The position numbers and the translations under genes are program-made. Below, one piece after another: positions 1 to 9,400 of a DNA stretch of 64,000 bases. A model generated the notes under the pieces. It did no database searches. It worked only from the letters and a program-made list of their open reading frames with translations, and had not been told where the DNA came from. Each line of letters opens with the position of its first letter. Position 1 is the first letter of the stretch. Source of the DNA: Alphaproteobacteria bacterium (GTDB lineage Bacteria; Pseudomonadota; Alphaproteobacteria; DSM-16000; Inquilinaceae). The stretch covers positions 62,001 to 126,000 of the forward strand of contig JANQSN010000058.1 of assembly GCA_028284045.1 (NCBI GenBank), given 5' to 3'.

Positions 1-1
1 G

Positions 2-967
2 CTGAGCGACCTCCGCGAAGTCGAGGATCATCTGAACAGCCGGTTTGCCGACATGGCGCCGCAGATCCGCGCGTTGATCCTCGCCATGGCGAGCGGCGAG
101 GCGCTGCTTCTCGTCGGTCCGCCGGGAACCGCGAAGTCGCGCCTGGTGCGGGCGCTCTGCCAATGTCTGGGTTTCTTGAACGAGAAGATGCAGCCGGCCT
201 CAAGTGGCCAAGGCTATTTCGAGTATCTGTTGACTCCCTTTACCGAACCAAGCGAGCTGTTCGGGTATTTTAATTTGAAAGAAGCAATGATTGAGGGGAA
301 TTTCTCTAGAATTGAGGAGGGGATGATGCAGAACGCTAAGGTCGTCTTCCTCGATGAGATATTCAATGCAAGCAGTGCGATCTTGAATTCGCTGTTGAGC
401 TTCATGAACGAGCGGAAGTTCCATGACCGCGGGGTGACCCGCGACGTGGCGCTTAAGTGTCTGTTTTCGGCGACCAATCAGATTCCCAGCGCGTCGGAGC
501 TGCGGGCGGTGTTCGACCGTTTCCTGTTGCGTGTCTGGGTCGACAACGAGCCCGAAGAGCCGAACCGCATCGAGGACCTGATTGCCGCCGGATGGCGCGA
601 GACCCATGGCCATTCGGAGGTGCCCGTCAAGCCGACCCTGCTCGGCGGTCTGGAGCGCCTGCGCAGCGATATCGAAGCCCGGTCCGGCGCCGGCGAGCTG
701 GTGCCGGTGCGCGGCTCGGAAGACTATGTGAAGCTGTCCGGCCTGATCCGCCAGATGCGGCGGAGCGGTTTGTCGGAGGTCTCCAACCGGCGGTTGATCA
801 AGTTCATTCGGGTCATGCTGATCAACATGCTGTACCGCCAATCCAAAGGTGATACGCGCCCAGGTCTGCAGCCGGAAGATCGCCTGTGCCTGCTGCGGTA
901 CGGCGCGGACCAGGACACCCAAGCCCAGGTCAGCGAGATCGAGAACCGCGATCTCACCAAGTACTGA
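2..967 (+). CDS. MoxR-type AAA+ ATPase, 5' end cut by the window
   Basis: This is an AAA+ ATPase of the MoxR/RavA group, which works as a chaperone-like motor with vWA-domain partners. The frame is open from base 2, and the residues before the first ATG (base 53) match the usual MoxR N-terminus, so the true start lies upstream. Counting from that ATG, the Walker A motif GPPGTAKS is at residues 22-29, Walker B VVFLDE at 97-102, the sensor-1 segment SATNQ at 139-143, and a candidate arginine finger (FDR) at 154-156. Thirty-two bases separate it from the next gene, which is the first of a chain of overlapping genes. Bases about 180-460 are clearly more AT-rich than the rest of the gene. The family assignment is firm; the substrate is unknown. 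Confidence 0.93.
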   Translation: MSDLREVEDHLNSRFADMAPQIRALILAMASGEALLLVGPPGTAKSRLVRALCQCLGFLNEKMQPASSGQGYFEYLLTPFTEPSELFGYFNLKEAMIEGNFSRIEEGMMQNAKVVFLDEIFNASSAILNSLLSFMNERKFHDRGVTRDVALKCLFSATNQIPSASELRAVFDRFLLRVWVDNEPEEPNRIEDLIAAGWRETHGHSEVPVKPTLLGGLERLRSDIEARSGAGELVPVRGSEDYVKLSGLIRQMRRSGLSEVSNRRLIKFIRVMLINMLYRQSKGDTRPGLQPEDRLCLLRYGADQDTQAQVSEIENRDLTKY

Positions 968-999
968 ACAGCCCGAACCGTCAACGATTCTGCCCGCCG

Positions 1000-2697
1000 A
1001 TGCATCTGGATATCGTGGCGCCAACCGTGTGGCAGGGGGTGGCGGAGCCTGTGTTCGCCGGCCATCCTCCCGAAGTGCGCCGCAGCGCGTGGATCGCGTT
1101 GCGCGCCGCCCATGATCACCATATCGGCCTGACGCCGACGGTGGCGCGGGACTTCGCCGTCTTGATGCCGGTGCCCAGCCTTGCCGGTCCCGTGTCGACC
1201 CGCAACGCGCTGGCGGCCTATCTGGTGGAGGCGCTCGCACTGGCGCGCGGCGCGTCGGGGGACCGGTCCCTCGCCGCCCCGGACAGCGATCGCAGCCGCC
1301 GGCTATGGCGCCTGATCCCGCACGCGCTGGTCCTGCAGATGATCGTGCTGCCCGCCGCCCGGATGGTCAATCAGGCCATGGGCCGGGTCGTGCTGTTCGG
1401 GGATGCTCAATCCCCGCTGTCCCACCGCGACGACGCGGTCTGGCGTGGCTATGCCGGCGCCTTCGATCGGCGTTTCCCCGGTGTGCTGGAGCGGTGGCGG
1501 CAAGACGGCGACGGGGTGACCCGGTTGCTGCACGGTTTTGCGCTGCAGGGCGTCGTGCAGCGGCGGCTGGGCCAGGTGGTCCTGCCGGGACCTCCGACCT
1601 GCGAGCGGACGGATGCGACGGCCTTGCCGCTGCCGTCGCCCGACCCGGCGCTGGTCGCGTTGCTGGCCACCGCCCGGCCGCGGGTGGCGACCTCGGTGCG
1701 CCGGATGCAGCCCCCGAGGCCGGTTCGCCGCTCGCGCCAGCAGGACCATCAGGCGGAGCGGCCCCGCGAAGAAGGGGTGGTCGGCATTCGCGTGGCACGC
1801 TCGATCGAAGAGGTCGACGGCATGCTGCTGAGCGAGCATCTGAACCCCCCGCCGATCAAGCTCGACCGGCTGCTGAACAACGAGTTCCTGGTCTACCACC
1901 GCCCGCCGCGCCGGGTACCGCGGCGCACCGTCTTGCTCGTCGGGATCGTGCCGCAGGTCTTGGCGCTTCGGCAGGCCGCCCTGGCCAAGGTCGCGTGGAT
2001 CGAGGCGATGGTGTGGATCGCCCGTACGCTGTGGCGGGCGGACTGCCGCGAGTCCGACATCCGCTGGGTGGAGGCCCGGGCCGACGGCGTCTCCGTCAGC
2101 GGCTACAGCCTCGACAGCGACGGGCCGCCCCCGGCCGTCGGGGCCGACACCGTGGAGCCCGGCGACCGGATCCGCTTCACGTCGCTGTGCGGCTGGACGC
2201 CGGACTTCCTCGACCGACGGCCGAACGGCCGGCTGCGGCCCGTACGGTCGGGCCCACCGGCGGAGGAGGGGCTGGTCAGGCCCTCCACGGACCGTCTGCC
2301 GGACCTGATGGCCGCCGCCTGCGGCCGGTCGCCGGACGGCGACGATATCGGCGTCGACGACTATGCCATCGTCCATGCCTTCGTGCTGATGGGGTGGGAT
2401 CGGCCCGGCACGCTGTCCGCCGATGCGCTGCGTCAGGCGCTGGTGCGGGCGCATACGGGTCTCGGCCTCGGGCACCGACCGAAGCAGTCCACCAGCCTCA
2501 CCGTGATACCGGCGGGCGCGGAGGGGCCCGAGCCGTGGTGCCATATCGACGACCAACACGGCCTGCAAACCGCCGAGCCGCCGGACCCCGCCGACGGACC
2601 GTGGGGGACCGACGAGACGCCCGACGACATCCTGATGGGGCGGCTGATCGACTTCTGGACGCAATCCGCACGCAGGGCGTTCGATCTTGCCGATTGA
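1000..2697 (+). CDS. Degenerate vWA-like protein of the MoxR operon
   Basis: This 565-residue protein has no catalytic motif I recognise. I chose the ATG at 1000 because an in-frame start further upstream (886) lies inside the MoxR gene and would give a low-complexity, out-of-frame leader. The middle of the protein has the layout of vWA partners of MoxR ATPases: LDRLL followed by EFLVYHR, then a basic linker and a hydrophobic strand (VLLVGIVPQ, residues 311-319). In an active vWA domain this strand would carry the metal-binding DxSxS. Here V314, I316 and P318 occupy those positions, so the site looks lost. Residues about 215-255 are a Pro/Arg/Gln-rich linker. The vWA reading is inference from position and local pattern; an unrelated fold is possible. 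Confidence 0.7.
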   Translation: MHLDIVAPTVWQGVAEPVFAGHPPEVRRSAWIALRAAHDHHIGLTPTVARDFAVLMPVPSLAGPVSTRNALAAYLVEALALARGASGDRSLAAPDSDRSRRLWRLIPHALVLQMIVLPAARMVNQAMGRVVLFGDAQSPLSHRDDAVWRGYAGAFDRRFPGVLERWRQDGDGVTRLLHGFALQGVVQRRLGQVVLPGPPTCERTDATALPLPSPDPALVALLATARPRVATSVRRMQPPRPVRRSRQQDHQAERPREEGVVGIRVARSIEEVDGMLLSEHLNPPPIKLDRLLNNEFLVYHRPPRRVPRRTVLLVGIVPQVLALRQAALAKVAWIEAMVWIARTLWRADCRESDIRWVEARADGVSVSGYSLDSDGPPPAVGADTVEPGDRIRFTSLCGWTPDFLDRRPNGRLRPVRSGPPAEEGLVRPSTDRLPDLMAAACGRSPDGDDIGVDDYAIVHAFVLMGWDRPGTLSADALRQALVRAHTGLGLGHRPKQSTSLTVIPAGAEGPEPWCHIDDQHGLQTAEPPDPADGPWGTDETPDDILMGRLIDFWTQSARRAFDLAD

Positions 2698-4732
2698 TCT
2701 CCATTTCGGCCGCCTGAACGCCTGGCAGGCTCTGCGGGTGAGTGCCGACTGTCGCGAGCATTGGCCGACGCTGCGCGCCCTGCAGCCGCGCCTGAAGCTG
2801 GAGCCCAGTGGGCCGCATTGGTGGATCCTGGTCAACAGCCCTTCCGAACAGCACAGGGCGCAGGTTGCCGCGTGCGAGGCGCTGTTGAAGGCATGCAACG
2901 ACGCGGGCGCGCCGATCGCCGCCGAGGACTTGCGGGCCCCTCGCGAACCGGACCTGCCGGCGCTGGCCGATTGCCTGGGCGTTCTCGCCCTGAACGTGAC
3001 CGAGATCGCGCCTGGTGACGCACAGCCGATGGAGCCGGTGGCGGATCTGTCGATGGTCCTGGCGCCGCTGGATCGCGTGCCGGGACTCGAGGCGGCGCTG
3101 GCGGAGTTGACCCGGGCCGACAGCGCCCCCCTGATCGATGCTGCGTTCAGCGATGACGGGCTGTGGGGTTTCTTCTGGTTCGAGGCCGATGCGCGCCGGG
3201 GCTCGTACCTGTCGCTGCTGGCGGACCTGCGCCGCCGCTTCGATGCCTTCACGCTGTGCGGCTGGGCGACGGGCGCGGGCCTGCTGCTGTTGCCCGAGGA
3301 GCGATCGGTGACCGACGCCGTCGCCTACGCCTTCTCGCGGGCCTGGAGGAATCTGAGGGATCAGCCCCTCGGTCCCGGTCGGGCGCTCGCCGTCTTCATC
3401 GACACGACTGACAGCACGAAGCCCTATTGGCAGATCGAATGCGATCTGCCGGCATCGCCGTCCGGCGCCTTGGAGACGAGCATCCCGACCACGGTCGACA
3501 TCTTTTCGGCCGAGTTGACGTCGACACCCGAAGCGCTGCGTGCGTTGAACGCGCAGATCGCCAAGGCGTCACCCTCCGCCGGCTATCGGCTGCAACTGGA
3601 ACCGATGCCGACCCGCGTGCGCCAAGGCGAGACGGTCGAAGCGCTGGAACGGCAGCGCGACGAGATCGAAGAGAAGATCGATGTCTACCGGGCGATGGAG
3701 CGCAGCCGGCCGCGTCTGATGCGCTTCGCCTTCGATCAGCTTCCCGCCTTGGCCGACTTCATCACGCGGCTGCCGATCGAGGCCGTCGATCGCGGACGCG
3801 TCCGATATGCCTTCCAGACGACGATCGCCGACCGGGCCGGCTGCCATTGGCTGTGCTACGACCCGGGCGAGGCGCTGGAGCAGGCGTTCTTTCCCTATTG
3901 GCATTGGCAGGCCGATCCGGCGTCGCCGATCGTCTTCGCGGTCGATCCCTACTGGCGCCTGGAGGCGCTGCGGGAGAGCCGGACCGAGGTCTTCGTACCC
4001 GACGGATACCGTCTCAACCCGCCCCTGCGCGCCGCCGTGGCCGTGGACTTCGACGGCTATGTCCGCGAGCAGCTTCGCCTGTGGACGCAGCACGGCGGCG
4101 CGCGGTTCACGATACCCGATGCGCCCTATGTGGTGTTCGGACCGGCGCCGGAAGCCCGGCGGCTGACCGTGGATGTACTGGATCGCGACGCGTTCCAGCC
4201 GCTCAGCCAACGCCTGCCCTGGATCAACGACAACCTGATCCTGCGCGAAGCCGTCGAAGGAGACTCCTTCGTCGCCGAGGCGGCCCGCCATGCCGGACGG
4301 GTGGCGATCCTAAACCGGCTGGAGAACGACGCCGACGCCGCCCATGCGCGCCTGGACGCCGACGCGGCTGACCTGCAGGCGTCCTTGCGCCATGGCCTGG
4401 CCGAGCTGCTCAATCGCCTGGCGGTCGAGATCGAAACGACGGCGGACCGGACCACCCAGGCCGTGAGGTCTATCGAGCACTTCTCCGCGCGGCTGATCGC
4501 CCTTGATGAGATCGTCCACGACGCCCTGAAGATCGCCGATCGGGCGGAGGATACCGCACGCAAGATCCCGCCGACGGTGTCGGCGTTGGAGGGTGATCGT
4601 CGTCGGATCGCAGCGCAGCTGCGCGCGACGCTGAACCGGGCCGATCACATGCACGCCGCCGCCGAACGGCGCATGCAGACGGTTCAACGGCGGCTGCAGG
4701 CTCTGAGGCAGAGGCTCGACGATGTCTGGTGA
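2687..4732 (+). CDS. Unknown protein of the MoxR operon with a C-terminal coiled coil
   Basis: This 681-residue protein belongs to no family I recognise. A TTG start at 2687 overlaps the preceding stop by 11 bases, which suggests translational coupling. The first roughly 530 residues look globular and are rich in aromatic residues (short runs such as WGFFWFEAD and FFPYWHWQAD). From about residue 535 to the end it is a long, Ala/Arg/Leu-rich helical stretch typical of a coiled coil. There is no signal peptide or membrane segment. Because it sits between a vWA-like protein and two membrane proteins, it may be a cytoplasmic adaptor in the same complex; that is inference. It could carry one of the accessory domains described for MoxR-vWA-beta-propeller systems, but I cannot assign one by eye. 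Confidence 0.75.
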   Translation: MPIDLHFGRLNAWQALRVSADCREHWPTLRALQPRLKLEPSGPHWWILVNSPSEQHRAQVAACEALLKACNDAGAPIAAEDLRAPREPDLPALADCLGVLALNVTEIAPGDAQPMEPVADLSMVLAPLDRVPGLEAALAELTRADSAPLIDAAFSDDGLWGFFWFEADARRGSYLSLLADLRRRFDAFTLCGWATGAGLLLLPEERSVTDAVAYAFSRAWRNLRDQPLGPGRALAVFIDTTDSTKPYWQIECDLPASPSGALETSIPTTVDIFSAELTSTPEALRALNAQIAKASPSAGYRLQLEPMPTRVRQGETVEALERQRDEIEEKIDVYRAMERSRPRLMRFAFDQLPALADFITRLPIEAVDRGRVRYAFQTTIADRAGCHWLCYDPGEALEQAFFPYWHWQADPASPIVFAVDPYWRLEALRESRTEVFVPDGYRLNPPLRAAVAVDFDGYVREQLRLWTQHGGARFTIPDAPYVVFGPAPEARRLTVDVLDRDAFQPLSQRLPWINDNLILREAVEGDSFVAEAARHAGRVAILNRLENDADAAHARLDADAADLQASLRHGLAELLNRLAVEIETTADRTTQAVRSIEHFSARLIALDEIVHDALKIADRAEDTARKIPPTVSALEGDRRRIAAQLRATLNRADHMHAAAERRMQTVQRRLQALRQRLDDVW

Positions 4733-5237
4733 CCCCGCCGCCCCGACGGCCACCGGCGCCGATCGCCTGGACGCTGCTGAGCGGCGTCTGGAGGCTGCGC
4801 GCGAGCGGGCCGGGCGGGAGATCGCTCGCCTCCAGGCACCGGCGGCCGATGCGCGCGATCGGCTGCGCAAGACCGACAAGACCATCCGGCGACACACGGC
4901 AGCGCTGCTGGCGAAGCTGGCGCTGTACCAGCAGCGTTGGGCTTGGCCGGCGCGTTCCTTCGATGATCGCATGCGCCGCGAGACGGCGGCCGTGAACCGC
5001 CGGATCGCCTGGCTTGAGGTCAAGGCCGTAGGGCTTTCGATGCGGCTGTGGTTCGCGCGCAACTGGCGCCGGTTGGCGATCGGGGCGGCGGTCTTGGTGT
5101 TGACCGTCCTGGCGATCCGCTATGGCCCCCTGGTGGTGGCCGAGGCGGAGAGGTTGTGGGAACGGTTGGTGACGTTCTGGCAGTTTCGAGGCGGGGCCGT
5201 CGGAGAGCCGGCCGATTCCTGGAGCGTGTCGCCATGA
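4722..5237 (+). CDS. Small single-pass membrane protein with a coiled-coil N-terminus
   Basis: This 171-residue protein starts with an ATG that overlaps the preceding stop by 11 bases. Residues about 13-60 are rich in Ala, Arg and Glu and look like a coiled coil. One clear transmembrane helix spans about 117-139, with arginines just before it, followed by a short tail. No known domain is visible. It is probably an inner-membrane anchor or adaptor that pairs with the coiled-coil tail of the preceding protein; that pairing is inferred from gene order and composition. Its stop shares four bases with the next start. Confidence 0.75.
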   Translation: MSGDPAAPTATGADRLDAAERRLEAARERAGREIARLQAPAADARDRLRKTDKTIRRHTAALLAKLALYQQRWAWPARSFDDRMRRETAAVNRRIAWLEVKAVGLSMRLWFARNWRRLAIGAAVLVLTVLAIRYGPLVVAEAERLWERLVTFWQFRGGAVGEPADSWSVSP

Positions 5238-6496
5238 GCGGCCGTTTTGTCCGTCCCCTCGGCGACGAGCCGCGCTTGCGGCTGTCTCGTTCCGCGCTGC
5301 TTCAGCGGTTGCCGCGGGCGGCGGCGGTGTCCCGCTTGCTGGGCGCGAGATGGGCCGGTCTCGGGGTTCTGGGCGTCGTCCTCGCCGGGTGCGCCTGGAT
5401 CGTCATCAAGCGCTTCTACCCGGTCGATGGCCCGGCCCGGCTGCTCTACTGGCTGCACGATACCCTGTTGCTGCCGCTCTGGGGCTGGCTGTGGCATGCG
5501 GCGGGCGCGATCAGCCTGACCTGGCTGGTACCGGCCGGCGTGTTTCTGGCGGTCGGCCTTGCCGGCTATGCCAGCAATCGGTCGATCCTGCGGGCCCTCC
5601 AGCGCGGCACCCTCATTCGCACCTTGCCGCCGGCGCGGCTGGCGGTGCTGCATCTTCGTCTGCTGCAGCGGCTCCAATCACGGTTCCGGTCGATCCTGTA
5701 TGCCACGGCGGTTGCCGAGAGCGAGGCGGTGAAGGCCGTGGAGACGGTCCGCCTCCGTGCGCTTTCGGGGGCGCCCGTGCCGGCCGAGGACGTCGCCCGG
5801 GCCCTCGGCCGGTCGCTGCTGGCCCATGACCTGGCGGCCGCGCGCCGGCATCCGGCGCGCCAGGCCGATGCCGCCAGGCTGCTGCATCACGCCGTCGTCT
5901 GCGCGGATATCGCCGGGACGAACGGCGACTTGGCGGCGATCGCCGGGCCGCTGGCCGCGGTGGTGACGCGTCTGCGCACGGTGGTGCTCACCCTCCCGGG
6001 CAAAGCCGCATTGGCCGACGCCGCCGAAGCCGCCTTCGCCGCAGCGGGTTCGCAAGATGCGGCCACCGGCGAAGGCCTGCCCGCGCGCTTGCCGGCCAGT
6101 TTGTCGATGCTGTTCAACCGCTACGCCGCGCAGGTGGAGCGAGGACTCCATACCTCGGTCGCCGCGGCCAACCGTATGGTCCTGCCCGAACAGGTCGATA
6201 GCATCGGCTGGACCTGCGCCTTGCTGTGCGCTGTGGGGATCTTGCAGCGCCGCGGCGATGCAGCACAGCTCTCCACCTTTGCGGAGGACATCTTCCGGCT
6301 GGGGGTCGCGCTGGATGCCGAAGGCCGGCACGACCCCGGCGACGCGTCGGCCGCGGCGCTCGCCGAGGCCATTGCGGCGGTCGATCCGTTGTTTCTGATG
6401 CGCGGCGTCGGCGACCGCTCGAAGAACGTCGGGTCGTCGTCGATCTGGCATCACTGGGGTCGCGCGGCGGCAACTGGTCCGGGGGCAGCGCCTTGA
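5234..6496 (+). CDS. Two-helix membrane protein of the MoxR operon
   Basis: This 420-residue protein has no recognised family. I chose the ATG at 5234 because it forms a 4-base ATGA overlap with the preceding stop. The N-terminal 40 residues are basic. Hydrophobic segments lie at about 41-58 and 92-111. The remaining roughly 300 residues are soluble, Ala/Leu/Arg-rich and largely helical. The gene ends in a TTGA overlap with the giant gene downstream, so the two are very likely translated together. It may be a membrane scaffold for the ATPase-propeller complex, by inference from context only. Confidence 0.75.
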   Translation: MSGRFVRPLGDEPRLRLSRSALLQRLPRAAAVSRLLGARWAGLGVLGVVLAGCAWIVIKRFYPVDGPARLLYWLHDTLLLPLWGWLWHAAGAISLTWLVPAGVFLAVGLAGYASNRSILRALQRGTLIRTLPPARLAVLHLRLLQRLQSRFRSILYATAVAESEAVKAVETVRLRALSGAPVPAEDVARALGRSLLAHDLAAARRHPARQADAARLLHHAVVCADIAGTNGDLAAIAGPLAAVVTRLRTVVLTLPGKAALADAAEAAFAAAGSQDAATGEGLPARLPASLSMLFNRYAAQVERGLHTSVAAANRMVLPEQVDSIGWTCALLCAVGILQRRGDAAQLSTFAEDIFRLGVALDAEGRHDPGDASAAALAEAIAAVDPLFLMRGVGDRSKNVGSSSIWHHWGRAAATGPGAAP

Positions 6497-9400
6497 ACGC
6501 CCTGCTGCGCCGCTGGCTGGACGCCAAGCTGGCCGACCGCATCGGGCTGGAACGGATGCCGCGCCTGCGGCATCGGATCGACTTCGTCCTGGTGTTCTTG
6601 GTCGTTCTGGGGGTGACGTCGCTCGGAGCGGTCGGGCTGCTCGCCGGCTGGATCCTGGATGCGCGGGGCGCCTTCGTGCAACAGCCGTTCCGCGCCGTTC
6701 CGGATGCCCGCATCCTCCACAACCTTCGCGACGATCCGAACGCCGCGCCGTTTGCCGACATGGCGTTCGATGCCGAACGCCGGACCTTGCTGGTGCTGCG
6801 GGAGGACGGGCGGCTCCATCGGCTCGATCTCCGAACGCGGGTCTGGCGCGAGGTGGTGGATGCGCCGGCCGACTTCGCGGGTCCGTTCTCTGCGCTGCAG
6901 AGCGGCTGCGGACCCGCGGCCGATCCCGACCGTTGTCCGGCACCGTCCGCCGTCTGGGCGATCACCCGGTCCGGGGCGTTGGCCCGGCTCGACGGCGACG
7001 GCTGGCGGACGCTGATCTCCGACACCCGGTTCGTCGGTCTGTCCGGTGCGGCGGTCTCCCAGGACGCCTTGACGGCGGTCGCCGTCTCCGACGATGGCCG
7101 CTGGATCCTGCTGGCCGCCGGGACGGAGGGGTTCGGTCTGTTCGACGCCCAGTCCGGCACCTGGCAAGCCGTCGACCCGGCGGACCAGCGCGCCCTGCGG
7201 CGTGGGCAGCCGCCGGGTGGAGACACCCGGCTGGCCTTCGCCGGAGACCGCTTCTGGGTGGGCGCTGAGGGGGGCCTGTCGAGCTTCGCTCCTGTAGGTG
7301 GCGGCACCGACGCCTTGGCGGCGGTTTCCGGCCCCGTCCTCGATCTCGACAGAGCGGCCGACGGCACGCTGCTGGTGCTCAGCGAAGAGGCCTGCGAAGG
7401 GCCGGGCGCGGCTTGCCTGCATCTCAATCGCATCCGCAACGGCAGCGTGGAGAACATCCTCGCGGAGCGGGAGCACCACCCCAGTCTCAATGGATCGGCG
7501 GTGTTCCACGCCGGCGCGGTGCCGGAAGGGGTGGTGGCGGTCGCCGCCGACGGGGTCTATCTCTATCTTGAGGGCGAGCGGCACTGGCGCCAGCTCGCCG
7601 CCGGCACGGTCGTCGATGCGTGGGAAGGCACCGGCACGGCAGGCCTCTATGTCGTCATCGGTGACTCGGTCCTGCAGTTTCGCGACGGTCGCCAGGTCGG
7701 ATCCTGGTCGTTGGCGGGCTTTTTGGTGCGCCACTTGCTACCCGTCGCCGGTGGGGCACCGCTGCTGGTGGGACAGGGCGGCGGCGTTGCGGCGCTGGCG
7801 CCGGACGGCAGCCTGACCGAGATGTTCCCGGTCCAGGCCAGCGCCATCGACCCGACATCGGTGCACGCCGGCGCAGCGGTCGGCAGCACCGTGTTGCTGG
7901 CCGGCCGAGACGGTCTGCTGATCCACGACGTTCGGCGACGGACCTATGTCGACCAGGCGAGCCCGACCGAGAGGCTGATCTCTTCGCCGACACGCTTGGT
8001 GGCGGCGGGTCGGCGTCTTTGGGCCGTCGATGACGATCAGGGATGGGCCGCTGCCGTCGATCTCGGTCCGTCGGCGCAAGGTCCGGTTACGATCGCCGAC
8101 GAGATCCTGGTCGGCCGTGGCTGGACCGGCGTCCATCCCGACGGGGCGGGACTGCTGGTCACGCCCCCCGGCGCGCCGCCGCGCCACCTGCAGTTCGGCG
8201 GACAGGCGATCGCGGCCACCGCCTTGTGGCCCGACCCGGCGGGCCGTACCGACATGATATCCGCCCTGGTCGCCGGGGATGTCGGACCCGATGGATCGCT
8301 TTGGCTCGCCGACCGCCAGCGCGTCCAGCGCTACGACACCCGCGCACGCGCCTGGTCGATGGCCCGGGTGCCCGATCTGGATGGTCAGGCGATCGTCGAT
8401 GTCGCGGTCCATGGCGACGATCTGCTGGTCGTCGGCAGTCAAGGCTTGCTGGTTCGTAACGAGGATGCGGTCCTCGGCGCCGGTCCCGGCATGCCCGTCG
8501 CGTCGTCGCGCATCAGCGACGCCGTCGCGGATGGCGGGCTGATCTTCATGGCCGGCGACGGGCAGGTCGCCGCCTACGGCACGGTCGCGCGCAGGGTTCA
8601 CCAGACCTGGCCGATCGCCGGAGACCGTCCGCTGATCAAGGGCGTCTTCAACGGGATGCCCTTGCTGCATGCCGGCAATGTGGCGCAACTGGGTCGCCAG
8701 TCGCTGTCGGTCGACAACGCCGAGATCGTCGATGTCGCCCGATCCGGCGAGGACATCGTCACCCTGCAGCGGTTGCGCGGTACCCAGTTCGTAGCGGTTT
8801 TCGGCGACAACGGGGCGCGCTGCGTTTTCCGGCGGCCCGAGCCCGGCGGCGCGCGTCTCGACGATGCCCGATCGCTCGACGATGGTCGCCGGATCGCCGC
8901 GCTGCTGAACGGCCGGCTGGAGATCTATGACGATCGCCTGCGCAGTTGGCAGATCGCCGGGCCGGACGTGCCGGCGGCCGAGCGGCTCTACCGGCTGGCG
9001 GATCATCTCGCGGTGGTCGGCGCCGGCGGTCTGACGGTGGCGCCGCTGGACCGCATCCGTGTGGCCCAGAGCTGTTCGACGGCGCCGGTCCGGGCGCCGT
9101 GGGGGACTCTTCCGGCGGCTCATATCGCGGTCGACGAAGCGTCTGCGACGGCGGCTCTGCTGAACGCGGCCGGGGTGGTCCAGCGTTGGCGCGGCGGCCG
9201 GATCGAAACGGTGCTGCCCGCGCCGAACGGCGGCCCCGATCTCAGCCGCGCGCGGCGCGTCTACCGGGACGGCAGCCGGCTGATCTTCTATGCCGGCCGG
9301 ACCCTTTGGATCTACGACCTCGATACCCGCAACTGGCGCGCGGTGGAGATACGATTGGGCGATCCGAGCGATGCCCTGGCCGATCTAGATCTCCGCGTCG

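Noticed and set aside
1303-3252. 649-codon antisense ORF opposite the vWA-like gene
   Set aside because: Arg/Gly/Pro-rich shadow of the + strand genes; no family pattern, and it spans two real genes.
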